Assembly: GCA_028753945.1 (NCBI GenBank)
Contig: JAPNXP010000001.1
Span: 5,694,501 to 5,758,500 of the forward strand
Reading direction: 5' to 3'
DNA from: Hexactinellida sp. DTS-2022
Taxonomy: Eukaryota > Porifera > Hexactinellida
Length of the DNA: 64,000 nt
This document shows, one piece after another, positions 44,788-56,380 of this stretch. Both the position numbers and the translations under genes were made by a program. The notes beneath the pieces were generated by a model. It saw only the letters and a list, made by a program, of their open reading frames with translations, was not told where the DNA came from and did no database searches. Position 1 is the stretch's first letter; each line of letters begins with the position of its first letter.

Positions 44788-45220
44788 AAGAGTTTACTAT
44801 ACAATGTATAGTAGTATTGAATAAGTAAAGTACAGTCGTGGTAATAAGTATACAAATGCTCACTGAATGCTTATTTTAGTGAAATTTATGTTATTCCTAT
44901 TTTTTTCAAAAATGAATATTCTGCTTTGAAATTTAGATGACACGATGTCCCAAGTGAGATATATATGTGGTTAAAAGGAAAATTTGATAAAATGAATAGT
45001 TTTTGAGTTTTTATGGAAAAATCGAGGTCAAAATTTGAGCGAAAATTGCTAAGTCATCTTCAGGAATTTGTGCATTTGGGGATGGTGTATGGAATGTCCC
45101 AACTTTTCTCTTCCCGATAATGTGATCACTTTTCATGTGCAACTTAAACTTTTTGAGTTATTAGCCTAAAAGTGAGGTTTGCGAATCCGCTGCTGAATCC
45201 GCTGCTAAGATAACACTCGT
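44788..45220 (-). repeat. Right TIR of the MULE
   Basis: Uninterrupted 433-bp arm, nearly identical in reverse to 37659-38363 minus the MITE. Confidence 0.85.
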
Positions 45221-45229
45221 ACTATAGTT

Positions 45230-46887
45230 CGTCTATTACCATGTGCCTCTCTTTCCGCTGAGAAGATATTCCCCATCATACTCGCTTGTATTAAAGATAT
45301 CGAAACTTGTGGTTTATGTGTGGATGTAATCTCAACAGATAACTATCCTCTTAACGTCAAGTTATTCAAACTATTCTCTCCTGTTGGTAAGCTTGAAACA
45401 TGTGTACCTCATCCTTGTGTTCCTAACAGGCCTCTGTATCTCACTTTCGATTTCGTCCATATTTTGAAATCTGTACGAAACAATTGGCTAAATCTGAAGT
45501 CCAGTTATAAGTGTTTTTTCTACCCCGATTTTGACGATATTGGATTTGATTATTGTTCATCTCCTTTAAAGGTGTGCTGCGCTTCTTTCCAAGATGTACG
45601 CGCCCTTTATAGCTCAGAGAAGGAGAGTCTTGCAAAATTAGCCCCGCGGTTGACATTTAAATCATGTTATCCTTCTGTATTGGAACGCCAAAATGTCAAA
45701 TTAGTCCTGAAAGTAATCCATGAGTCCACGATTGCTGCTCTAGCTCTCCAAAATGATCAACGTTGCAGTGAGTTGAAAACAAACACCTATAGTTTCGTCA
45801 AAATTCTACTCACGTTATGGAACATGTTTAATGTAAATGTTCCATATAAGCATATTTGTTTAAATGATTCTTCATGTCGCCCTTTCACAGTTAATGACGA
45901 ACGCTTTATCTTTTTAACCAGGATAGTAAATTGGCTAGAGACTTGGGAATCACACTCTTTGAAAGATGGCAAATTGAGCAAGCAAACTTTTACAAGCTAA
46001 GACACGCGTGCATTGTACTCCCTCAAATAGTTAATTATCTAACTGGACAGTGTGGATATGCTTACATTTTAACACGTTTCTTACAGACAGATCCACTAGA
46101 GCACCATTTCGGACTTTATCAGATGATGTCTGGATCAAATTACCATGTTTCGTACCTTCAAATTTTAGAAGCTGAACGTCGTTTGAAGATCTCCAATCTA
46201 TTAACTCTATTTTCTAATACCAACACTCAACCATCCAGCCAGATTTCTATGGAGGAATTTATTCAGTCTTTCTCTCCCATTTATAGCGTACATACAGATA
46301 CAGAAATTGACATTGATCCTTTTCTTGATGCTCTATCAGATGTATCAGCCATTGAGTGCGATACCCCAACACTCCAGTCACTAGCTTTTATTGCTGGGTA
46401 TGCTGCCTACCAATACCTTATGCTTTCTTCACCGTGCTTAATATGCCGAGATCTTTTAATTATCGACAAAGATATTCTAGTAGATGAATCCTTCGAATTC
46501 CGGTACCAACTACTGCAGCTTTCTGATCGTGGTGGTCTAAAATATCCTTCAGAGCTTGCATTGGAATCTTTAATTATTGTTTGGAAGATTCTAACTATAA
46601 TCCAAAGTAATAGTGAACTTGTATCCCTGTTCATAGAAGGTCAAACTAGAAAGATTTTAGTAACACTTGCTTTTGGCTCCCTAACTGGTCTTGATAGTGG
46701 TTTTGAAGGTTGGAGAACTACTTGTCCTTCTTGTAATGTGAAAGGTTCAACCATTCTATCAAGTCTCGTTCGGAGTGAAGCAAATTGTCTAATTGCAAAT
46801 CTTGTCAAGAATTACAATTCGAGCCTTACTTTAAAGGGATTAGAAAAGCGGAAATTGAAAAAGTTCGATTTTTTAGATACGAGTTAG
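45230..46887 (+). pseudogene. P element 1 transposase, catalytic and C-terminal half
   Basis: Continues the gene cut by the MULE. Visible are VDVISTDNYPLNVKLF and LTFDFVHILKSVRNNWL, the P-type/THAP9 catalytic Asp motifs, then, after a 1-bp frame change near 45975, LTRFLQTDPLEHHFG with the catalytic Glu and QMMSGSNYHVS. The C-terminal zinc-type motif CPSC and 'ANCLIANLVKNYNSSL' close the protein at 46885-46887. The order matches P-element transposase and animal THAP9. It cannot be expressed intact. Confidence 0.8.
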
Positions 46888-47179
46888 TTTATGTGAAGTA
46901 ACTATATCTACCAGAGTAAATAGAGGTTTTCTAGTAGTTTCTGTATTGTGTATGTTATGTGACTGATTCAAACTCACAAAGTAACAAGATTAATGGTATA
47001 ATGAGAGTATATGTATTACTTTATTACAGTTGCTAGTTATTGAGGTAGCTGTTTTTAAGCAGTAAGTCACTATATTTGATCTAAAATTGCAATACCATAA
47101 TTTTCGCTTCCCGGTGGCGACCGCATCCCTGGTCCAGATTTCATATTTTACTGTGAGGCCTTGTGTATAGTAGGCTATG
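46888..47179. other. P element 1 3' end
   Basis: Non-coding, ending in the TIR (about 47085-47179) that pairs with 35599-35690. Confidence 0.6.
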
Positions 47180-47524
47180 ACTATACCTATATCTTCTGCA
47201 TAATAAAAGACATTAATGATGCAGCGAATTAATAATAATTAAACAATTTACTATGCAGTAAATGGGTTAGTAAATAATATGTATGAATTAATTAATTAGT
47301 TGAAATACTTGGCTCCCAAATAGCAGCATACTGAATTGAGTACGTGTAATTTACAAGTCACAGGTTTAACTTATTTAATATGAGTTATATTTGAGGAGAG
47401 TAAGGCCGCGAAGCGGCCGTTAATTAATTGTGTTGCGTAGTGTCTACCACGAACGAACAAAAGTCGCGAAGCGACTTTTGAAAGGGAGTGATCCGTCGCG
47501 AAGGGACCGAGACCGAAGGGCTCG

Positions 47525-48700
47525 TAATAATAAAGGCAGTGATTTAATACTGGGCCACTATACTATAGTATAGTCCTAGTCGGCACAGTAATTATAAATC
47601 GATATTGCAAATTATGTGTGCATAATTGATATCACTAATAGTGTAGAGTTAAATAGAACTTGCGCCAAATAGAGTAAATTGCTAGAATTTACATAATCTA
47701 GTAGGATTCACTATTAGCCTAAACTTTCACTATAATACGCAATAAAAATTGCGGGGTTATCGGGTGTCGAAAATCCATGCTTCTATATCCGTTAAAAATT
47801 AAATTAAATTAATCCCTTATGTCATTCTAGGTAAACAAGTATGCTGATTTCAATTTCAAAACTATAACTGATATATAAACAATTGGTTATTGAGATTGAA
47901 TTTCTAGTTATGACTATTCGTTTGTGTGCTTGTTTGGTGCCCGAATTGTAATGGAGTGATAGGGGGGTCTGAGTCTCCAGTTTAGATCCAAAACATCTGG
48001 AGTTGAAGAAGACGAAGCGGAAGTTTCGGAGGTGCGATGAACTCGTAGCAGTGTATTCGTATTGTTTGTGTCATGTAACGTTTTGTTTTGTTTTGTTTTT
48101 TCTTTTTCTTTTATTTATATTCATTTTATTTATATTTCTTTTATTAATATATATTTTTTGTATACATTTTAAAATCCGTCGAAGGATTCCTGATCAAGGT
48201 GCTATCTGTGGGATAAATCCTGGTGCAGATAGATAGCTGGTTTTCCAGCGTAAACTCTCCAGGCTCCAGGGGATCAGGATGCCGCCTGTTAATTGGCAAA
48301 GGGATTTATTTTTGGGGGAGGTTTGTTTTTTGGTAAGTACTTTTCGATAATCTATTAATCTATTTTGTAAGAGCAATTTAACTTACGGGCTACTCAGTGT
48401 TTTTTTTAAGGCAAATTAGAGGCCCAAAATGGGCTTCTAATTTTTCTCAATGGGCCTCTAATTTTTAACGTGCTAAGTACTCAATATCATGAAATGTAGA
48501 GTGAGGGTTCTCTAATTGTTGGGGCGAGGGCCTCTAATTGTTGGTAGGGCCCTCTAAGCAAATCCTTAAAAAAAACACTGGCCGGCTACTAATTAAACCT
48601 TTCTTTCTTTCCTAATGGAATATAAACTTAAACTCAAGACGGTTTAAGATAGAAAGAAGCATGAAATTTATCAAACATTCTTTTGTCCCGTAACAACTTG
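47525..48700. other. Minisatellite monomer and unassigned spacer
   Basis: 47525-47592 is a single minisatellite monomer with a 5-bp duplication next to the palindrome ('tagtcctagtcggc'). 47880-48010 has a G-run and 'gaagaagacgaagcgga'; 48085-48170 is a T-rich tract. An ORF at 48003-48236 is low complexity. No gene is supported. Confidence 0.4.
48395..48580. mobile_element. Fold-back MITE (186 bp)
   Basis: Termini CAGTGTTTTTTTTAAGG and CCTTAAAAAAAACACTG, with inner 'tagaggccc'/'gggccctcta' pairs. Flanks contain GGCTACT on the left and, after 3 bp, on the right, which suggests an imperfect 7-8 bp duplication of hAT type. Confidence 0.6.
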
Positions 48701-49560
48701 AGGCGTTCATGACATGTCGAAAAAATCCAAAAATTTCAGCCTGTTCCAAAAGTATTTCCCTTTGAAGGCAATGCTGGTTACCCAACCACTAAATGTAGTG
48801 CCTCCAAAGGGAAATGCGTCGGCACTGCACAGGCTGCAATTTTGGATTTTCTTTTTCTGCGTAGACGGTGCCCTGATAACACCTTGATACATTTAGGGCT
48901 GAAACTTGGCATGGAGGGTCGGAATGACCGTATAATTTGCACCTGGGGTTGCGATTTTTAATCAAATAATTTTAACACATTTTAACACGTATTTAACTAA
49001 TTATTACTCTTAAGTCTTAACATGAAATATTTAATAGTGAACTTTATAAGATTTACATATTTGGATCGAGAATTAAATTCTACACCTCTTGGCAAATCAC
49101 AAATATTCAATTTGGCGTAGATTTGTTCCATAATTGGGGTGTGAATCTCCTGTATTTCCTCACATTTCAGATTCAATAAAACTGATAAATCTAATTCTAT
49201 TGTTTCAACATGTAATAAATTTATTGATTTAACTTGTTAAATATTCACTATTGTTTCAACTTGCGATAATTATATTGATTTAACTTATAAATTATAGCTG
49301 GCTTCTATTTAATTCTAGTATTACTATACAATGGATTAAAGCAAATAAATAAAATAAGGAATTTGAAGACTTAAATCAACTCACCGTGTATAACATTGCT
49401 AAAATAAATAACTAATATAATTTATTATCAATACATAATGAATGAATGGCATTAAACTCAAGATAGTTTAAGTTAGAAACAAACTTCAAATTTATCTATC
49501 ATTCCTTGCGGCTCGGACCAATTAACAAATGGTTCTGGACTAGAGGCGTTGATGACATGG
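48700..49560 (-). repeat. Diverged satellite unit B, inverted
   Basis: Holds a diverged hairpin (48725-48850, 'atccaaaaatttcagcctgt' against 'acaggctgcaattttggat'), then the B body in reverse up to 'cgctcggaccaattaac'-like sequence. It shows the satellite also exists outside the array as older single units. Confidence 0.75.
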
Positions 49561-49718
49561 CGAAAAAATATATTTATCTTCAAAAACCAATAGATCGTTG
49601 TCTCAGTACAAAATTACCCCTGTATACAAATTTTCAGCTTTCTAGGACTCGTAGTCTTTCCAATTAATTCTGGACAAACAAACAAACAAACACACACAAC
49701 AATGGCGCTTTTTATATA
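49561..49718 (-). mobile_element. Helitron family 2, 5' fragment
   Basis: Matches the first 150 bp of family 2 on the minus strand ('aaccaatagatcgttgtc', the CACAC tract, 'ggcgctttttatata'). The next Helitron abuts it at 49719 and appears to have inserted in its 5' end. Confidence 0.65.
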
Positions 49719-50636
49719 CGAGCCCTTCGGTCTCGGTCGCTTCGCGACGGATCACTCTCTCACAAAGGTCGCTTCGCGACCTTTGTTCGTTCGTATTAGA
49801 CACTACGCAAAACAATTAACGGCCGCTTCGCGGCCTTACTCTCCTCAAATATAACTCATATTAAATAATTTAAGCCTGTGACTGGTAAATTACACGTACT
49901 CAATTCAGTATACTGCTATTTGGGACCCCAGTATGTCAAGTAATTAATTAATTAATTCATGTTATTTACTAACCCAGGATTTTAACAGCATAGTAGTAAA
50001 TTGTTTGTAAATAGTGGAATTACTTTGATAGTAATATTATGCTTATGTGATTGACGTAAGCTAAATACATCACGAATAGAAATAAACTGATGGAAGCCAA
50101 ACTGGATTAATCAAGTATGCAATTTCGGAAATAATGTAGGTGAGATTAAATCATCAAACCTCAATATGTGCAATGACGCAGCAAGTGTAGGTTACATTTT
50201 TGTTATTGCCTGGCTCAGATTAAATGCGAAAATTATAAAAATTTCTAGAGACATGCAACACATTCTGTTTTATAACGTGACAAAATTGTTTGACGATTGA
50301 ATCAAAAATGTAAGAGCTGAATCAAAATTAGTTCGTACGTGACGTCACAATCCCATAAATCGGTATACGTGTGTCTCATTTCATGTTGTCTTGCTATCTA
50401 AATTTGTGGGCGAATCGGATAAGAACTGAAAGAGCTATTCCCAAATATGTGCGTTTATGACGTCATAATCCCGTTATTTTGTTTAGAAAACCAATAGATC
50501 GTTGTCGCAGTACAAAGTTACCCCTGCATGCCAAATTTCAGCTTTCTAGGACTCGTAGTCTATCCTATTAATTCTGGACAAACACACACACAAACACACA
50601 AACAAACACACAACAATTGCGCTTTTAATATACAGA
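49719..50636 (-). mobile_element. Helitron family 2, complete copy (918 bp)
   Basis: The 5' end TCTGTATATTAAAAGCGC is at 50636 and the 3' end GGGCTCG at 49719. The three stems (GGTCGCTTCGCGACC, GGCCGCTTCGCGGCC and the terminal GGTCGCTTCGCGAC) are intact. The middle provides the empty site for P element 1. A and T flanks are in the insertion sense. Confidence 0.75.
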
Positions 50637-50639
50637 TAT

Positions 50640-50668
50640 AGTAGATAGATAGATAGATAGATAGATAA
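50640..50668. repeat. GATA microsatellite
   Basis: Short tandem run of 'agat' next to the Helitron 5' end. A C-rich stretch with nine C residues follows near 50730-50740. Confidence 0.8.
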
Positions 50669-50675
50669 TGTATAA

Positions 50676-51731
<1,056 letters not shown>

Positions 51732-52287
51732 CTCATGGGAACTCGATCTCTTATTAGGCAGTATTACTCCACGCATCAGACAATAGGAAAATTGGGTAGA
51801 TTTATAATCCTAGTTGAAGTATAATTATTGAGATAGATAGATATTCGTATACATAGCCTACTATACATAAGGCGGGCCTAACAGTAAGTTATTGGAACAT
51901 GGATGGGTTAGCCGATATGAATTATCATAGGCGTAGCACGCGGTCCGGCTGGTCCGGCCATGGCCGGACCAGTTTTCATTTATTATACTATATTATATAG
52001 GAGGGTCCAGTTTTGGCCGGATCACTTTAACTGTTTGGCCGGAGAGTTTTCAGAGCCGTGCGACGCCCGTGATTAAATATTACAGTTATTTGCGTATTCA
52101 GGGAAAAATCTATTATTTTAGTCAGTTTGAAGCTTTCTAATTAAGTTAGAACCATATCACTGAAAATTCATTTTCCAGACCGCTGTCTAAAATAAACATA
52201 AGAAATTGAGAAGATTGATTTAATTTAAATCTATAAATGTAAAATTAGTAAATTACAATCATAATTTGTAGTTTGATGTATAATACA
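51732..52287. other. Spacer with a P-type end and a small GC-rich MITE
   Basis: A P-type terminus lies at 51852-51915 (CATAGCCTACTATACATAAG, later 'ggaacatggatg'). A 147-bp element follows at 51926-52072 with termini CATAGGCGTAGCACG and CGTGCGACGCCCGTG and inner 'ggccggacc' pairs. No gene is seen. Confidence 0.55.
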
Positions 52288-52641
52288 GTAAAATCTCCCA
52301 GATCCGGACCTATCAGAAACCGGGCAAAAAAATATATTTCTAAAATTAGAAAAAATCTTTTTAATGAATTTAATTAGTAAATTAAAATTGGTGTCTGCTT
52401 TTATATAGGTCTGTGCACACATTTCAGCTGCCTTGTTTCTCCACTTCTTCGACATCACCTTGATAATTTTAACAGAGATTCCAGGGTTTCACATGTCTGA
52501 GAGGTAATATAATGCTTTGATTATCTGTGCAAGTATTACACAGATAATCAAAGCATTACTTCAGAAACAATTTCATCATTAGTGAGAATCTGATAACCTG
52601 GATTATCGTTATCTTCATCGAGCCAGTCCTGAGGCTTTAGA

Positions 52642-52673
<32 letters not shown>

Positions 52674-53092
52674 GAAGATTCCCGAAAAAATAAGTGAATT
52701 CTTGTAATTAATCAATTGGTGAGGATACTCTATTTACAAAAGAGCAATAGGAAAGTCAAAGCAATTTATTCCACCCCATCGCTAAGCTATCAGGGTGCTT
52801 CGTCCCAACTTTGGCCTACCAATAGACTGCGTCCTTGATCGTTACTTGTTTCAAGATTTCAGGTATTGATAACTCTGATGAACGCTCCTTAAGTATTAAA
52901 TGTAGTATTAAACACTTTTTGTAATGTCGTTTCATTGCTTCTAGAATGCCCTGATCCATACATAGGTTGGAGAATTGAAGTGGCGTTCGCAGGTAAAACA
53001 TAGTTACAACTTTTTGATCTTGTGATTGAAGTTCTCCGCAGCGGGATGTGCTGGAGCATAGTCCAAGAATCCAAGTTTCTTATATTCAATGA
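52288..53092 (-). pseudogene. pogo/Tigger transposase relic
   Basis: On the minus strand, in shifting frames, are LDYAPAHPAAE (near 53045), LPANATSILQPM (near 52970) and MDQGILEAMKRHYKK (near 52920). These are signatures of the Tigger/jerky DDE transposase (DNAPAHPS..., LPPNTTSLIQPLDQGV). Stops and frameshifts are many. CAGTAAAATCTC preceded by TA near 52284-52288 may be its TIR. The segment upstream continues across P element 2 at 56088-56150. It is long dead. Confidence 0.7.
52505..52562. repeat. Short palindrome
   Basis: 'aatgctttgattatctgtg' is mirrored by 'cacagataatcaaagcatt' around a 9-bp loop. A (TC)n microsatellite follows at 52646-52672. Confidence 0.8.
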
Positions 53093-53357
53093 GTACCTTC
53101 ATAGCCTACTATATACAGCTATGCAACCTACCGAATACAAGGCCAAAATAGAAGGCCAGTTAATTTATTTATACCAAACCACATCAATTATTTCTATATT
53201 ATTGACTACTACTATTACTGATCATTGCAGTTGAACAAATGTTTCTTTTTACTCGCCAACACATGCTGGTACAATCTCATCCTCAAACTTTTGTTAATTA
53301 ATCTTACCCTCTCTTGATTTTGTATGTTATTAGCTAAACTAATCAACCGCCTGCATT

Positions 53358-54313
53358 ATGGGTTTTAAATGTGCAGTTGTTGGTGCAAGACTGGATACTC
53401 CTCAGGACCTCGAAGAGCCTTATTTCAATTCCCAGAAAAAGATACCCTACGTACGAAGTGGGTTGAGTTTGTTAACCGTAAGGATTTCGTCATAACTGAG
53501 AGCTCAAGGATTTGTATCGATCACTTCGAAAGTACTTACCTTTCTCTTGGTAAAGAAAGAGTAGGACTTAATTATTCCCTCAACCCTATTCCAACTATAC
53601 ATCCTTCGTCTATTTCTAAAAGTCAATCAGTTATTCCCATCAGAGTGCGAAAGTCTCCCAAACCACGTGTTTTCCAAAAAGATGAGCTGTCTCTCTTTAT
53701 GGATAAATATACAGTAATTACCAAGGAAAGTGTTGTCTCCTATATGAAAGTAGCAGATGAATACCGGAACTTCTATGTTGATGTTTCAGAATTTGGAGTT
53801 ACTGCACATCGAGTCAAGATAGACTCAGGAATAGCTGTGATTCAAGAGTGTGTACATGTAACAAATGATTTGCACGTTATTCTCAGTTTTGAATCATCTC
53901 CTATTCCCCTTCCTGACTACATATCCACAGCAGCTGGATGCAAATTGACTTCCTTAGACATGCTCACTAACCTCCCAAACTACTGTAGAAATGCGTCACA
54001 CAACTACCATATCGAAGTAATCAAAGAGTTGATAAAGTTACGTTTTTATCATCCCCGTGGGCGTCACTATCCTTCAGTAGTTTTAAGATTTTCTTTACTG
54101 CTCCGGTATACTTCTAATGCTGCTTACAAACTTCTCAACAAATTTATACCTTTGCCTAGTGAACGTTTACTCAAAATGCTTAACTCACACACAATCGATA
54201 GCAGTAAAGCTCTTTGTACACTTAGAAATAAATCACTAATTGGAAATGACGTTGTTATCCTACTAGATGAGATGTACCTCCAAACTCAAGTCCAGTTCGA
54301 TGGAAAAATGTAA
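53358..54313 (+). pseudogene. P element 2 transposase, THAP domain and N-terminal half
   Basis: From the ATG at 53358 the start reads as a THAP finger, but one base is missing near 53384, just before the second Cys, so the long frame is the one starting at 53369. Visible are the GYSSGPRRALFQFPEK core, the Trp in TKWVEF, CIDHF, and an AVPT-like end written PIPTIHP. Then come a basic linker and a region related to THAP9. Near the end is ILLDEMYLQTQVQFDGK, the P-type region before the catalytic core. The frame is lost at about 54312. Confidence 0.8.
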
Positions 54314-55779
54314 TTGGTTGTGACGGTGATCTAAACATGTTCAAGAGTATATTGTGCTTCATGGTCGTTTCGTTGAAGAAAACTATTCCTTATGTTATAA
54401 AAGCAATACCAATTGTTAAGCTTACTTTCCTTGATGTTTACAATGGAATCTTGAACTGTATTTCAATCCTAAACGAAGGAAAATTTCACATTCGAGGAGT
54501 AATTGCAGACAACCATTCAACTAACGTGAAAGCATATAGAGTTTTAGTAAAGAATTTCCCTCTTGATAATAGAGAATATTGCATCAAGAACCCTTCTAAT
54601 TCTGCTCAGCATATTTTCTTGATGTTCGATACAGTACACTTAGTTAAGAATATTCGAAATAATCTTATATCTTCCCGATTTTTCCAGGTTCCACAATTTA
54701 TCTTTAATCTACAAGATACAGTTTTCCACATTCCTCCAGGCTTCGTTATTTGGTCTCATCTTCACCAAGTACACACCCATGATTTAACCTTGAATGCTCA
54801 TCTAAAGAAAGCGCCAAAGTTATCTTATTCTGTTCTCCATCCGGGAAACAATAAGCAATCAGTGCCACTTGCTCTCGCAGTATTTGAACCAACTACCACT
54901 TCTGCAATTCGTGGTTATTTACCCGAAGAGTACACCACTATCGCCTTCCTCGAACTTATCCATGCCTGGTGGTTAGTAGTTAATGCTAAGGAACGCTTCC
55001 ACCCAACGCGAATAGGAAACGCTCTCGTATCGAATGATAAAATTGATTTTCTTCGAGCAATTAGTGATTGGCTTGAAACTTGGAATTCCAGTCAATTCAT
55101 CGGACTTACCAAGCAAACTTTCAAAGCTTTTACATTCACTAATCGTGCCATTGCTGACTTAAGCTCTGACCTACTATCAGCTGGATATCAGTATATACTA
55201 ACAGGCAGATTGCAAACCGATCCTCTTGAGAGGAGATTTTCTCATTACAGACAGATGAGCGGTGGTCGATTTCTGGTTAGTTTAACTGAAGTTATGCGCA
55301 CCGAGTCGATAATTTCCTTAAAAACTATTCTTAAGACTGAATTGAGAGTAGAAGAACTAACCTCCTCTGAGGAATTGGACGACGAACTGGTCTCAAGATT
55401 CATATCAGAAGCTCGCTTTGAAGACCATGACCATATGTTATTATCGAACGATACCGCAGAAGTTATCACTTATGTTGCAGGATATATTTCCTATTCTTTG
55501 CTAAAAAAAGTAAGTTGTACTGAATGTGTCGGAAAGCTGAAGCAGGATCCTGTGACCAATAACTATGTACAATCACTAAACCATGGCCTGACATTACCAC
55601 CATCTGCTCTCAACCATTACACTTACACTGCTTTCGCTATATTGGACACTTATGAATCTCAAATTCGAAGTTTTAAAGTTCCATGGAAAATCTTGGGTCA
55701 CAGGTTGCTCAATGAAATCTCGCAGAATTGGGATGCTCATTTATTTGCTCTGCACACTCAAGTAAATTTCGCTCGATGA
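54313..55779 (+). CDS. P element 2 transposase, catalytic half
   Basis: A 480-codon ORF from 54337 (reading back to about 54313). VIADNHSTNVKAY and LMFDTVHLVKNIRNNL carry the P-type Asp motifs. WLETWNSSQFIGLTKQTF and ILTGRLQTDPLERRFSHYRQ carry the Glu motif, followed by MSGGRFLVS. TYVAGYISYSLL and a CTEC pair follow. It ends at 55777-55779, before the C-terminal zinc-type region seen in copies 1 and 3, so it is truncated or frame-shifted there. Fewer defects than copy 1 suggest a younger insertion. Confidence 0.8.
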   Translation: MGCDGDLNMFKSILCFMVVSLKKTIPYVIKAIPIVKLTFLDVYNGILNCISILNEGKFHIRGVIADNHSTNVKAYRVLVKNFPLDNREYCIKNPSNSAQHIFLMFDTVHLVKNIRNNLISSRFFQVPQFIFNLQDTVFHIPPGFVIWSHLHQVHTHDLTLNAHLKKAPKLSYSVLHPGNNKQSVPLALAVFEPTTTSAIRGYLPEEYTTIAFLELIHAWWLVVNAKERFHPTRIGNALVSNDKIDFLRAISDWLETWNSSQFIGLTKQTFKAFTFTNRAIADLSSDLLSAGYQYILTGRLQTDPLERRFSHYRQMSGGRFLVSLTEVMRTESIISLKTILKTELRVEELTSSEELDDELVSRFISEARFEDHDHMLLSNDTAEVITYVAGYISYSLLKKVSCTECVGKLKQDPVTNNYVQSLNHGLTLPPSALNHYTYTAFAILDTYESQIRSFKVPWKILGHRLLNEISQNWDAHLFALHTQVNFAR

Positions 55780-56168
55780 TTAATACTACTATCTCTAACG
55801 TTTATTCTCCAATCTAGCAAGGTGTCTCTCTGAAACCACGCGAAAAAAAAAATTGACGCTAAAAGAAAGGATGATGAATTGAAGCAATTCAAGACCCGAC
55901 AGCGAATTATTGAAAAAATTCACCACGATTAATGTAAATTCGTTATTTCATGTGGTAATATTGCTATTATAAACATCGAAGTGAGTAATTTAACATAAGT
56001 AAGAATATCATTAAAAATAGAAACTGGCCTTCTATTTTGGCCTTGTATTCGGTAAGTTGCACAGCTGTATATATATAGTAGGCTATGGTACCTTGCGAAA
56101 AAATCAGTGTGTTTGAATATTGAGGCATGGCACTCTTATTTATAAAAGCCAGTAGAAGTTTGCAGGTT
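55780..56168. other. P element 2 3' region and resumed Tigger relic
   Basis: 55780-56087 is the non-coding P end with its TIR. From 56088 the Tigger sequence resumes (minus strand) for about 60-80 bp. Confidence 0.5.
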
Positions 56169-56380
56169 CCGGAGTAAGCGCGCTTTGGGGACGCTCAGCG
56201 TTTTAGGGACCACGTCCCTAAAGCCCCAGCGTTTTGGATCCCTCGTCCCTAAAGCCCTAGCGGTTTAGGGATCCCCGTCCCTATATCGCTAGTGTTTTAA
56301 AGCCCAGGGGCCCCAAACGCTAGCGATTTAGAGACGTGGTCCCTAAAACGCTGGGGTCCCCGAAAACGCGTTTACACCGG
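56169..56380. repeat. GC-rich fold-back (212 bp)
   Basis: Outer arms CCGGAGTAAGCGCG and CGCGTTTACACCGG. Inside are repeated blocks 'agcgttttagggaccacgtc' and their reverse. About five copies of a GGGAC/GTCCC palindrome give a multi-branched structure. No target duplication is visible. Confidence 0.7.

Larger units (their letters stand above)
37659..45220 (+). mobile_element. Mutator-like element (MULE) with OTU protease domain, 7.6 kb
   Basis: The termini ACGAGTGTTATCTTAGCAGC pair over about 430 bp (left 37659-38363 with a MITE inside, right 44788-45220). The 9-bp flank ACTATAGTT is duplicated (37650-37658 and 45221-45229). Long TIRs and a 9-bp duplication are Mutator-superfamily hallmarks. 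It encodes a DDE-type transposase and a C-terminal OTU-like cysteine protease. Nested inside are a pogo MITE, a hAT MITE, a GC-rich MITE and a Harbinger MITE. Confidence 0.75.
35599..47179 (+). mobile_element. P element 1, host of a MULE
   Basis: Termini CATAGCCTACTATACATAAG and the mirror ending GTAGGCTATG extend as inverted repeats through 'ggaccagggatg' and 'gcgacc.c.ccgg'. The 7-bp flank ACTATAC is duplicated (35592-35598 and 47180-47186). The gene inside has a THAP zinc finger and a P-type catalytic core. Without the MULE and the MITEs the element is about 3.6 kb. Confidence 0.8.
35064..47524 (+). mobile_element. Helitron family 2 copy, split by a P element
   Basis: The 5' end TCTGTATATTAAAAGCGG is at 35064 and the 3' stems end GGGCTCG at 47524. 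Flanks are A35063 and T47525, and the two sides rejoin as minisatellite spacer. Its own sequence is 35064-35598 plus 47187-47524 (about 0.87 kb), close to the 918-bp copy at 49719-50636. Everything else inside is nested. Confidence 0.75.
53100..56087 (+). mobile_element. P element 2, 3.0 kb
   Basis: Termini CATAGCCTACTATATACAGC and the mirror ending GTAGGCTATG extend through 'cgaatacaaggccaaaatag' on both sides. The 7-bp flank GTACCTT is duplicated (53093-53099 and 56088-56094). It lies inside the Tigger relic. It has a near-complete length and a transposase with few lesions. Confidence 0.85.
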
